Positions 1 to 6,124 of a stretch of DNA of 6,124 nucleotides are shown here, in pieces. The position numbers and the translations under genes were made by a program. Source of the DNA: an uncultured Acidobacteriaceae bacterium (GTDB lineage: Bacteria > Acidobacteriota > Terriglobia > Terriglobales > Acidobacteriaceae); assembly GCA_903842845.1 (NCBI GenBank), contig CAIMNN010000376.1:1-6124 (forward strand). Reading direction: 5' to 3'. The notes under the pieces are model-generated. The model was not told the origin of the DNA. It saw nothing but the letters and a program-made list of their open reading frames with translations, and searched no databases. The stretch's first letter is position 1, and each line of letters starts with the position of its first letter.

Positions 1-444
1 ATACTCGGGCGGGAGGGTGATGCCGGCGAGGATGACGCGGATGTGTGCGGAGTCGAGAGCGGTGAGGACGGCGTCGAGGTTCTTCTCGGAGTTTTCAAGG
101 CGCAGGCCGCGCAGGCCGTCGTTGCCACCGAATTCTACGAGGACGATATCGGGGTGCATGCGGATAATCATCTGCACGTCGTCGAGCGCGTCTTTGGTGG
201 TTGCGCCGCTCTCGCCCTGATTGGCGACCTTCACTTTGTAGCCGTGTTTGCTGAGCAGGGTTTGGAGCGCGTCGGGGTAGGCTTCGCCGGTTTTGAGGCC
301 GTAGCCGGCGGTGATGCTGTCACCGAAGCAGACGACGAGGGTTTGCTTTTGCGCAAACGCGCTGGTGGCGGCGAGCAGGATGAGGAGCGTGAGTGTGAGG
401 CGAAGCGTGGTGAAGAATCGCATTTCTTTTGAGTTTACTCGCAT
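1..444 (-). CDS. tesA: TesA-type SGNH/GDSL hydrolase (arylesterase / lysophospholipase I), secreted; 3' end outside window
   Basis: Read on the minus strand, this frame is open from an ATG to the left edge; the C-terminus lies outside the window. Numbered from the inner ATG at 423, residues 1-24 form a Sec signal peptide (basic MRFF..R start, Leu-rich core, SAFA before QKQ), so the mature enzyme should be periplasmic or secreted. SGNH block I is FGDSITAGYG with nucleophile Ser36. Block II is NQGESGATT, with a likely oxyanion glycine at 73. Block III is GGNDGLRGL with Asn101. The GGNDGLRG wording is typical of TesA, which hydrolyses acyl esters, thioesters and lysophospholipids. The block V Asp/His pair would be in the missing part. 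Two in-frame starts exist: ATG at 444, preceded by GGAG nine bases upstream, and ATG at 423, with only a weak AAAGAA. I chose 444 for its better ribosome site; the signal peptide holds either way. It is divergent from ybbA-ybbP, the same neighbourhood as E. coli tesA. Exact substrate is unknown. Confidence 0.9.
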   Translation of the reverse strand, partial: MRVNSKEMRFFTTLRLTLTLLILLAATSAFAQKQTLVVCFGDSITAGYGLKTGEAYPDALQTLLSKHGYKVKVANQGESGATTKDALDDVQMIIRMHPDIVLVEFGGNDGLRGLRLENSEKNLDAVLTALDSAHIRVILAGITLPPEY

Positions 445-453
445 GGGTTGAAA

Positions 454-457
454 CTCC
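454..457 (-). promoter_or_regulatory. Probable ribosome binding site for tesA (start at 444)
   Basis: On the minus strand the bases read GGAG and end nine bases before the ATG at 444. The downstream in-frame ATG at 423 has no comparable site, so this motif favours the longer protein with seven extra N-terminal residues (MRVNSKE). Confidence 0.5.
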
Positions 458-508
458 GAGAGTGCGGCTCGCGTATTCTCAAAGGACAAGACAAATCGCG
501 CATCCGAA

Positions 509-514
509 AAGGGA
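509..514 (+). promoter_or_regulatory. Ribosome binding site of ybbA
   Basis: An AAGGGA run lies just ahead of the ATG at 518, with four bases between the last G and the start codon. The spacing is short but workable. It supports 518 as the start, which also fits the usual beginning of the ATPase domain (MIVLRNLTK). Confidence 0.5.
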
Positions 515-517
515 AAG

Positions 518-1213
518 ATGATAGTACTCCGCAATCTGACGAAGACAATCCAGAATGGCACGCGCCGCGTTGATATTTTGCGCGGCATTACTTTGACGAT
601 ACCCGCGGGGCAGTTTGTTGCAATTGTGGGCGCGAGCGGCAGCGGAAAGAGCACACTGCTGGGATTGATGGCGGGGCTGGACACGCCGACGACGGGCGAG
701 ATTTTTCTCGACGGGACGCCGGTGCACAATCTGGCCGAGTCTGCGCTGGCCGAGGTGCGTGGAAGCAAAATTGGATTTGTGTTTCAGTCGTACCAGTTGA
801 TCCCGACATTGACGGCGCTTGAGAATGTGCTACTGCCGTTTGAGTTGAATTCGAGCGGCATTGAGGGTGGACGGGCAAAGCGACTGCTGGAGCAGGTGGG
901 GCTGGGCGAGCGCGTGCATCATTATCCGGTGCAGCTATCGGGTGGAGAGCAGCAACGTGTAGCGATTGCGCGTGCGTTTGTGAATCAGCCACCAATAATT
1001 TTGGCCGATGAGCCGACGGGAAATCTGGATACAACAAACGGGCACATGGTTTTGGATCTGCTGCTTGAGCGCAATCATGAGGCGAAGGCGACGCTTGTGC
1101 TGGTTACGCATGATGCGGAGTTGGCGAGACGAGCGGACCGCAAAATTGTTTTGAGCGATGGGCTGGTTGTTGAAGATACTGCGCCGGTGTTTGAAGAGGT
1201 TGCACATGGCTAA
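518..1213 (+). CDS. ybbA: YbbA-type ABC transporter ATP-binding protein (MacB/LolD-like class)
   Basis: This is a complete 231-residue ABC ATPase, the normal size for a stand-alone nucleotide-binding subunit of a MacB/LolD/FtsE-class transporter. All catalytic motifs are intact: Walker A GASGSGKST at residues 38-46, Q-loop Gln90 in FVFQSYQ, signature LSGGEQQR at 140-147, Walker B ending LADE (Asp164, Glu165), D-loop GNLD and switch His198 in VTHD. The stretch after the Q-loop, LIPTLTALENV, closely resembles E. coli YbbA as I remember it and differs from LolD and MacB, so YbbA is the best family name. It acts on the cytoplasmic face of the inner membrane, where two copies should drive the permease encoded next door. 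Its TAA stop lies inside the start of ybbP, so the two are one translationally coupled operon. It is divergent from the tesA-like hydrolase. LolD or a generic macrolide-export ATPase are the alternatives, less likely given the neighbours. Confidence 0.95.
   Translation: MIVLRNLTKTIQNGTRRVDILRGITLTIPAGQFVAIVGASGSGKSTLLGLMAGLDTPTTGEIFLDGTPVHNLAESALAEVRGSKIGFVFQSYQLIPTLTALENVLLPFELNSSGIEGGRAKRLLEQVGLGERVHHYPVQLSGGEQQRVAIARAFVNQPPIILADEPTGNLDTTNGHMVLDLLLERNHEAKATLVLVTHDAELARRADRKIVLSDGLVVEDTAPVFEEVAHG
1193..1199 (+). promoter_or_regulatory. Ribosome binding site that fixes the ybbP start at 1206
   Basis: GAAGAGG lies inside the end of ybbA and ends six bases before ATG 1206. An earlier in-frame ATG at 1158 would give 16 more residues (MGWLLKILRR...) from codons deep inside ybbA. 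From 1206 the protein starts MAKRPLSW, and the two genes share the bases ATGGCTAA. Confidence 0.65.
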
Positions 1214-3755
1214 GCGGCCATTGAGCTGGGCGCGCGGGGGGACGATCGCGGTGCGCGATCTGAAGAGCTCACCGGGGAAATTTTTCTTTGTGGTGCTTTC
1301 GGTTGCGGTGGGTGTTGCTGCGCTGGTGGGGATACGCGGCTTCAGTATGAGCTTCAGGCAGACGTTGCAGACGGAGGCGCGGTCGCTGTTGGCAGGCGAT
1401 TTGAGTGCGCGCGTGTTCAGAGCGCCGACGGATGAGGAGCAGAAGAAGATTGCGGCGCTTGGGGACGCGGGCGTCAAGAGCACGTGGGTGACGGAAACGA
1501 TTGCGATGTCAAACGCACCGGATGGCAACTCGCCGATGCTGGTTGCGTTGAAGGCGGTTGATACTGGCGAGTATCCGTTTTATGGCGCGGCTGAGTTGGA
1601 GCCGGCGATGCCGTTGGCGGAGGCACTCGGTGGCGACTCGGTTATTGTGGCTGATGAATATTTGGTGCGGACGAATGCGAAGGTGGGCGACAAGATTTTG
1701 TTGGGCGGGCAGGCGTTTCGAATTGCCGCGGTGTTGAAGCAGGAGCCGGACCGGATAAGCTCGGGTGCGAGTTTGGGGCCGCGGGTGATGCTGTCTGCGG
1801 AGTCGCTTGCGAAGGCGCAACTGATTGGTTATGGTTCGCGTGCGTCGCGGCGGTTGTTGATCAAGCTGCCGGAGAAATCAGATCCGATAGCGATGCGCAA
1901 ACAGGTTGAGACGATGCTGCCCGACGCTCAGGTGATGGATTACAAGGAAGGGAATCCGGGGCTGACCGAGGGGCTGGAACATGCGACTGCGCTGTTGAGT
2001 TTGATCTGTTTGGTGGCGATGGTGCTGGGCGCGATCGGCGTAGCGATGGCGATGCATGCGCACCTTGAGCAACGCATGGATGTTCTTGCGATCTTGAAGT
2101 CGCTCGGCGCAACGTCGGGGGATTTGTTGCGAATTTATTTATTGCAGACGGTGGGGTTGGGGCTGGCGGGCGGAGTGATCGGAGCGGGTGCGGGGCTGGG
2201 GTTCATGTATCTGCTGCCGTTTGTTTTCGGCAAGCTGATACCGATCCATTTGACGATCAGTTTTCCTGTTGCGGCGTTGTTGACGGGGTTGGCGACGGGA
2301 GTGCTGACGACGCTGCTCTTTTGTTTGCCGCCGCTGCTCGAGGTGCGTAATGTGAGGCCGGTGCTGGTGTTGCGGCGGCTGGTGGATACGCCGACGGAAA
2401 ACTTTTTTGTGCGCTGGTTGAAGCGTTGGCCGCAGTTGCTGCTTTCGGGTGTGATGCTGGTCGCGTTGGGGTTGATAGCGCGGGCGCTTTCGGATTCGAA
2501 TACGGTTGCGATTGGTTTTTTAGTTGCGCTGGTTTCTGCGTTGGTTGTGTTGTTGTTGCTGGCTGCGGTTACGTTGTTCGCGTTGCGGGTGCTGCTATCG
2601 CATGTGCGGTTGCATCTGCCTTCTTCGGTGCGGCAGGGGCTGGCAAATTTGTACAGGCCGGGGAATCAATCTGCGGCGGTGCTGGCTGCGTTGGGAACCG
2701 GTGTGCTGTTGATACTGAGTGTTTTTTTGTTTCAGTCGGGCGTGCTGCGTGATCTGCATGAGACGGCATCGCCATCGCTGCCGAATATTTTTTTGCTTGA
2801 TATCGGGAATGATGAGTTGGCGGGAGTGCAGAAGTTTTTCAAGGAACAGCAGGGAGTCGACAAGCCGCTGGAGTTGTTGCCGATAGTGCAGGGCAAGGTG
2901 CGGCAGTTGAACGGGCAGCCGATAGAGCAGATAAAGATTGAACACTTTCCGATGCGGATGCTGTTGAATGCAGAATTCACATGGTCGGATACGATGCCTG
3001 CGGGCGACAAATTGACGGCGGGGCAGTGGTGGAGTTCTCCGAGCGAGCACAGCATTGCGGTGAGCGCGGGCACGGCGGAGCGACTGCACATTGGCGTTGG
3101 TTCAACGATGGTGATAGAGACCAGCGGCGGGGAGCATACATTGCGTGTAGCTGCGCTGGTAAAGCCTGACGGACAGCATCTTGGCGCACGTGTGTCGTTT
3201 GTTTTGCCGACGGGCGAGTTGGCTGGCGAGCGGGCGATCTGGTACGGCGGAGTGCGTGTTGACCCGGCGCGAGTCTCGTCGATGGAACGCGTGTTCTTCA
3301 AACGCTATCCGACGATAACGGTTATCAATTTGGCTGATGTGATTGTGCGCATTGAGTCGATAGTTGACCAGATAACTTTTGTGATCCATTTTCTGGCGGG
3401 GTTTTCGATCTTTGCCGGGCTAATGATATTGGCGTCGAGCATCAGTGGGACGCGGTTCAAGCGGATGCGCGAGTCGGTGATATTGAAGACACTGGGCGCG
3501 AAGCGTATGCACATTGTGCGCGTGTTCACGGTGGAGTTTACTGTGCTGGGGATTCTGGCGGGCGCGGTGGGGACGGTGTTTGCTAATCTGCTGACGTGGT
3601 ATCTGCTGCACCGCGTGGAGATTCCGTTTCACGTGAGTTGGACGGCGAGTGCGGTGTCGGTTGTGTCGATTGCGGTGTTGGCGGTTGCAACTGGTTGGGT
3701 GACGAGCTACCGGCTGCTGGGATTGCGGCCGCTTGAAATATTGCGCGAAGAGTAG
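1206..3755 (+). CDS. ybbP: YbbP-type FtsX/MacB-family ABC transporter permease
   Basis: This is an 849-residue inner-membrane permease built from two FtsX-like halves, near the length of E. coli YbbP (about 800). Membrane segments read by eye: one at 26-42; three in the first FtsX domain (about 260-281, 306-341, 351-380); a central group (about 410-428, 434-463, 488-510); and three in the second FtsX domain (about 722-745, 772-801, 809-838). That gives about ten helices. Between them are two large periplasmic domains, about 43-258 and 512-718. The second carries TWSDTMPAGDKLTAGQWW, a wording I associate with YbbP proteins. Each FtsX domain has the same cytoplasmic coupling segment, VLAILKSLGA near 290 and SVILKTLGA near 758, which should touch the ATPase. 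The start overlaps ybbA by eight bases, so subunits are made together. The expected role is mechanical or extrusion-type transport of a hydrophobic molecule, possibly passing it to the TesA-like hydrolase; the substrate is inferred, not shown. The reading frame is intact. Confidence 0.93.
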   Translation: MAKRPLSWARGGTIAVRDLKSSPGKFFFVVLSVAVGVAALVGIRGFSMSFRQTLQTEARSLLAGDLSARVFRAPTDEEQKKIAALGDAGVKSTWVTETIAMSNAPDGNSPMLVALKAVDTGEYPFYGAAELEPAMPLAEALGGDSVIVADEYLVRTNAKVGDKILLGGQAFRIAAVLKQEPDRISSGASLGPRVMLSAESLAKAQLIGYGSRASRRLLIKLPEKSDPIAMRKQVETMLPDAQVMDYKEGNPGLTEGLEHATALLSLICLVAMVLGAIGVAMAMHAHLEQRMDVLAILKSLGATSGDLLRIYLLQTVGLGLAGGVIGAGAGLGFMYLLPFVFGKLIPIHLTISFPVAALLTGLATGVLTTLLFCLPPLLEVRNVRPVLVLRRLVDTPTENFFVRWLKRWPQLLLSGVMLVALGLIARALSDSNTVAIGFLVALVSALVVLLLLAAVTLFALRVLLSHVRLHLPSSVRQGLANLYRPGNQSAAVLAALGTGVLLILSVFLFQSGVLRDLHETASPSLPNIFLLDIGNDELAGVQKFFKEQQGVDKPLELLPIVQGKVRQLNGQPIEQIKIEHFPMRMLLNAEFTWSDTMPAGDKLTAGQWWSSPSEHSIAVSAGTAERLHIGVGSTMVIETSGGEHTLRVAALVKPDGQHLGARVSFVLPTGELAGERAIWYGGVRVDPARVSSMERVFFKRYPTITVINLADVIVRIESIVDQITFVIHFLAGFSIFAGLMILASSISGTRFKRMRESVILKTLGAKRMHIVRVFTVEFTVLGILAGAVGTVFANLLTWYLLHRVEIPFHVSWTASAVSVVSIAVLAVATGWVTSYRLLGLRPLEILREE

Positions 3756-3763
3756 AAAAAAGA

Positions 3764-3789
3764 AGCGGGCTGAAAATTCCCAGCCCGCT
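3764..3789 (-). terminator. Intrinsic terminator of the RND pump gene, in the convergent spacer
   Basis: A perfect 9-bp inverted repeat, AGCGGGCTG (3764-3772) with CAGCCCGCT (3781-3789), encloses an 8-base loop. Read on the minus strand, the stem is followed by TCTTTTTT, the T-run expected of a Rho-independent terminator, 19 bases after the pump's stop codon. Read on the + strand, the hairpin is followed by ATTCAAGTT, so termination of ybbP transcripts would be weaker, though the stem may still stabilise their 3' ends. It fills half of the 52-base gap between the two convergent stop codons. Confidence 0.78.
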
Positions 3790-3807
3790 ATTCAAGTTGC
3801 TCACAGT

Positions 3808-6124
3808 TTAAAAATCTTCGGCTGCATCAACGGCCGGCAGAACGTCGTGTTCGCGTGCGAACCAGACGTAGAGCGTGGGCATGAGGAAGATGCCGATGGC
3901 GAGGTTTGCGAGCAAGCCGCCGACGATGACGATGGCGAAGGGTCGTTGCGAGTCCGAACCGATGGCGTGCGAGAGGGAAGCGGGCAAGAGGCCGAGGGTT
4001 GCGACGAGCATTGTCATCATGATGGGGCGCAGGCGGAGGACCGCGCCTTCGACTGCTGCGTCGATGATGTGCTGCTCGCTTGAGACCTCCATGCCTTTGC
4101 GTCGTGCGCGCAGTTGATTGATGAACTCGACCATGATGACGCCGGTTTGTACGCTGACGCCGAAGAGCGCGAGGAAGCCGACCATTGAAGAGACTGAGAG
4201 GTTGGTGTGGGTGAGGAAGAGCGCGAGTGGCCCGCCGACCGAAGCCATGATGACGCTGACGAGAATGAGCAGCGCCCACTTGAGCGAGCGGAACATGGCG
4301 AAGAGGATGAGGAAGATGGCCATGATAGTGACGGGGATAACGATGGCCATGCGAGCGTTGGCGCGTTTTTGGCTTTCGTACTCGCCGGCCCACTCGAGGT
4401 GATAGCCGGGCAGAAGCGTGACGTTGCGCGTGACCTTGCTGATTGCCTCTTCGACTGTTGAACCGAGGTCGCGGCCTTTGACGGAGTATTTGATGGCGAT
4501 ATAGCGTTGGCCACCTTCGCGGTTGATTTGCTCTGCGCCGTCGTTTTCAGTGGCGGTGGTGAGTTGCGCGAGTGCGACACGTTCGCCGGATGGGGCGAGC
4601 AAGCGGATGTTGTTGATGGCGTCGCGGGTGTCGCGATAGCGCGTGGCGTAACGGAGCGTTACATCGAAACGCGCCTCGCCCTGCTGGAGTTGCGTGAGTG
4701 CGTTGGAGCCGACGGCGGTTTGAATAGCGTCCTGCACGTCGGCGACGTTGATGCCGTAGCGCGCGCAGGCGGCGCGGTCGACGGTGTAGTTGAGATTGGG
4801 CTGGCCGATGATGCGAAAGATGCCGAGGTCCTCAACGCCTTTGACGGTTTGCATTTGAGCCTGAATGAGTTCGGCGTTTTTCTCGAGCGTGCGCAGGTCA
4901 TCGCCGTAGAGTTTGACGGCGAGCTCGCCTTTGACGCCGGAGACGGCTTCTTCCATGTTGTCGGAGATGGGCTGCGAGTAGTTCCAGATGACGCTGGGAA
5001 ATTTTTCGAGCTCATTGTCGATGGCGGCGATGAGCGCGTCTTTGTTTTCGTGGAAGACGGGGCGCCATTGCGCTTTGGGTTTGAGGTCGACAAAATATTC
5101 GGTATTGAAGAAGCCGGCGGTGTCGGTGCCGTCGTCGGGTCGGCCGGTCTGGCTGACAACCTGCGTAACCTCAGGGAAGCTGGCCATGACGACGCGGGCT
5201 TTGTTGGTGAAGTCGATGCTGGCAGTTGGGCCTTCACTGGGTGCTAGAGTGCCGCGGACCCAGATTGAGCCTTCATCGAGGTGGGGCAGAAATTCCGAAC
5301 CGATGGGACCGCCGAAAAGCAGTACTGCGCCGATGAGAAAGAGCGCGGCGGAGATGCCGACGGTGATGTTGCGATGAACGATGGCGGCGCGGACTGCAAC
5401 GCGATAATGGCGGATGAGCCAGAGCAGGACGGGGTTATCCCACTCGGTTGCGCCTTTGCGGAAGAGAATGCTGGCGCAGACGGGCGCGATAACGATAGCA
5501 AATAGGAGCGCGCCGAGAAGTGCGAAGCTGACGGTCCATGCCATGGGCTTGAAGAGGCGGCCTTCGACTGCCTGCAAAGTGAAGATGGGCAGATAGGAAG
5601 TGATGATGATGCCGCGCGCGTAGAAGACAGGGCGGATTACTTCGAATGTGGCGTCGCGAATCTTCTGCGCGGGTGTGTGCGTGTCATCAGGTTGAGCGAG
5701 GTGTCGGATGATGTTCTCGATCATGACTACGGAGCCGTCGACGACCATGCCGAAATCGAGCGCGCCGAGGGAGAGCAGGTTGGCGGGGATGTGGCTGATG
5801 TCAAGACAGATGGAGGCGAAGAGCAGCGCGAAGGGAATGGTGAGCGCAACGATGATTGCGCCGCGGACGTTGCCTAGAAAAAGCAGAAGGATGAGCGAGA
5901 CAAGAACGATGCCGGCGGTGAGATTTTCTTCGACTGTTTTGACCGTGTACTTCACAAGGTCAGAGCGGTCGAGGAAGGGAACTATCTTGACGCCTTTGGG
6001 CAGAATGTTTTTGTTGAGGTTGTCGACTTCGGTGTGAATGCCTTGCAGGACGGGGTCGGAGTCATCGCCTTTTTGCAGCAGGACGATGCCTTCAACGGTG
6101 TCTTCGTTGTCGATGATGGAGCCG
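3808..6124 (-). CDS. czcA: CzcA/CusA-family heavy-metal efflux RND transporter, inner-membrane pump; 5' end outside window
   Basis: The minus-strand frame is open from the right edge to a TAA at 3808-3810, giving 771 residues. Full pumps of this family have about 1,040, so roughly the first quarter is missing. A GTG at 5955 is an internal valine, not the start: the upstream codons continue typical family sequence (EGIVLLQKGDD..., then VKIVPFLDRSDL). Numbered from the edge, a first helix block spans about 71-270 and holds DFGMVVDGSVVMIEN in TM4, with the acidic residues Asp123, Asp129 and Glu136 known in CzcA to be needed for proton-driven transport. A periplasmic porter/docking region follows (about 275-590), with FLPHLDEGSIWVRGTL, TGRPDDGTD and QWRP. 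A C-terminal helix block (about 592-752) ends the protein. The pump should exchange protons for metal ions and work with a periplasmic adaptor and outer-membrane channel, neither in this window. The DFG..DG pattern suggests divalent cations such as Zn, Co, Cd or Ni; the metal itself cannot be read from sequence. Confidence 0.93.
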   Translation of the reverse strand, partial: GSIIDNEDTVEGIVLLQKGDDSDPVLQGIHTEVDNLNKNILPKGVKIVPFLDRSDLVKYTVKTVEENLTAGIVLVSLILLLFLGNVRGAIIVALTIPFALLFASICLDISHIPANLLSLGALDFGMVVDGSVVMIENIIRHLAQPDDTHTPAQKIRDATFEVIRPVFYARGIIITSYLPIFTLQAVEGRLFKPMAWTVSFALLGALLFAIVIAPVCASILFRKGATEWDNPVLLWLIRHYRVAVRAAIVHRNITVGISAALFLIGAVLLFGGPIGSEFLPHLDEGSIWVRGTLAPSEGPTASIDFTNKARVVMASFPEVTQVVSQTGRPDDGTDTAGFFNTEYFVDLKPKAQWRPVFHENKDALIAAIDNELEKFPSVIWNYSQPISDNMEEAVSGVKGELAVKLYGDDLRTLEKNAELIQAQMQTVKGVEDLGIFRIIGQPNLNYTVDRAACARYGINVADVQDAIQTAVGSNALTQLQQGEARFDVTLRYATRYRDTRDAINNIRLLAPSGERVALAQLTTATENDGAEQINREGGQRYIAIKYSVKGRDLGSTVEEAISKVTRNVTLLPGYHLEWAGEYESQKRANARMAIVIPVTIMAIFLILFAMFRSLKWALLILVSVIMASVGGPLALFLTHTNLSVSSMVGFLALFGVSVQTGVIMVEFINQLRARRKGMEVSSEQHIIDAAVEGAVLRLRPIMMTMLVATLGLLPASLSHAIGSDSQRPFAIVIVGGLLANLAIGIFLMPTLYVWFAREHDVLPAVDAAEDF

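Larger units (their letters stand above)
445..517. promoter_or_regulatory. Divergent intergenic region between tesA and ybbA; must hold or adjoin both promoters
   Basis: This 73-base gap is the only non-coding DNA upstream of both divergent genes, so start signals for both are expected in or next to it. On the + strand there is a TTGAAA at 448-453 resembling a -35 box, but the only TATA-like follower, TATTCT at 474-479, sits 20 bases away, too far for a good sigma-70 promoter. I found no convincing pair on the minus strand and no clear operator palindrome. The promoter assignment is therefore by position, not by motif. Confidence 0.3.

Noticed and set aside
43..432. 129-codon open frame on the + strand over the hydrolase gene
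   Set aside because: Antisense shadow of the TesA-like gene, whose minus-strand translation has a signal peptide and three SGNH blocks. The + product has no recognisable domain.
448..479. TTGAAA ... TATTCT as a sigma-70 promoter for ybbA
   Set aside because: The spacer is 20 bases and the -10 box matches only four of six positions, so I do not call it a promoter.
1158..1160. Upstream ATG as the ybbP start
   Set aside because: It would add 16 residues from codons deep in ybbA. ATG 1206 has a well-placed GAAGAGG and gives a typical permease N-terminus.
2426..2752. 108-codon + strand frame inside ybbP
   Set aside because: It is a frame-shifted reading of membrane-helix codons, rich in Cys, Gly and Ala, with the permease frame intact through it.
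4507..5247. 246-codon open frame on the + strand inside the pump gene
   Set aside because: It lies wholly antisense to conserved RND sequence. Its Val/Gly/Asp/Glu-rich, motif-free product is what C-ending codons give when read backwards. No ribosome site or family was recognised.
5953..5955. GTG as the start of the RND pump
   Set aside because: It falls mid-domain. The upstream codons to the window edge are open and read as normal RND family sequence, so the gene begins outside the window.
1..6124. Novel defence, mobile or CRISPR-like system
   Set aside because: No direct-repeat array, transposase, integrase, toxin pair or nuclease was seen. All four genes belong to known families and non-coding DNA totals about 125 bases.

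Overview
This is a high-GC bacterial window holding four protein genes in two blocks that meet tail to tail, with very little non-coding DNA. Codon style (many GCG, GTG, TTG, GAG on the + strand) and protein style fit a Gram-negative soil-type bacterium. An Acidobacteriota (Terriglobia-like) source is my best guess, but this is an impression, not something the sequence proves.

Left block (1-3755): a secreted SGNH/GDSL hydrolase of the TesA type runs leftward off the window edge. Divergent from it, after a gap of only 73 bases, is a two-gene ABC transporter operon: a YbbA-type ATPase (518-1213) and a large YbbP/FtsX-type permease (1206-3755) whose start overlaps the end of the ATPase gene. This is the tesA / ybbA-ybbP arrangement known from Escherichia coli. 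The likely joint role is ATP-driven handling of a lipid-like or hydrophobic substrate in the inner membrane together with a periplasmic esterase.

Junction (3756-3807): a 52-base convergent spacer with a GC-rich hairpin. Its T-run lies on the minus-strand side, so it works best as the terminator of the right-hand gene.

Right block (3808-6124, minus strand): the C-terminal three quarters of a heavy-metal-efflux RND pump of the CzcA/CusA family, open at the right edge. The DFG...DG...EN signature in its proton-relay helix, and the lack of the CusA substrate methionines where I could align them, point to a divalent-cation (CzcA-like) pump rather than a Cu/Ag pump. Being followed directly by a terminator, it is probably the last gene of its operon, with adaptor and outer-membrane partners beyond the right edge.

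No mobile element, CRISPR array, RNA gene or new type of system is visible. The most interesting points are the conserved hydrolase-transporter module and a G-over-C strand bias that seems to ignore gene direction.
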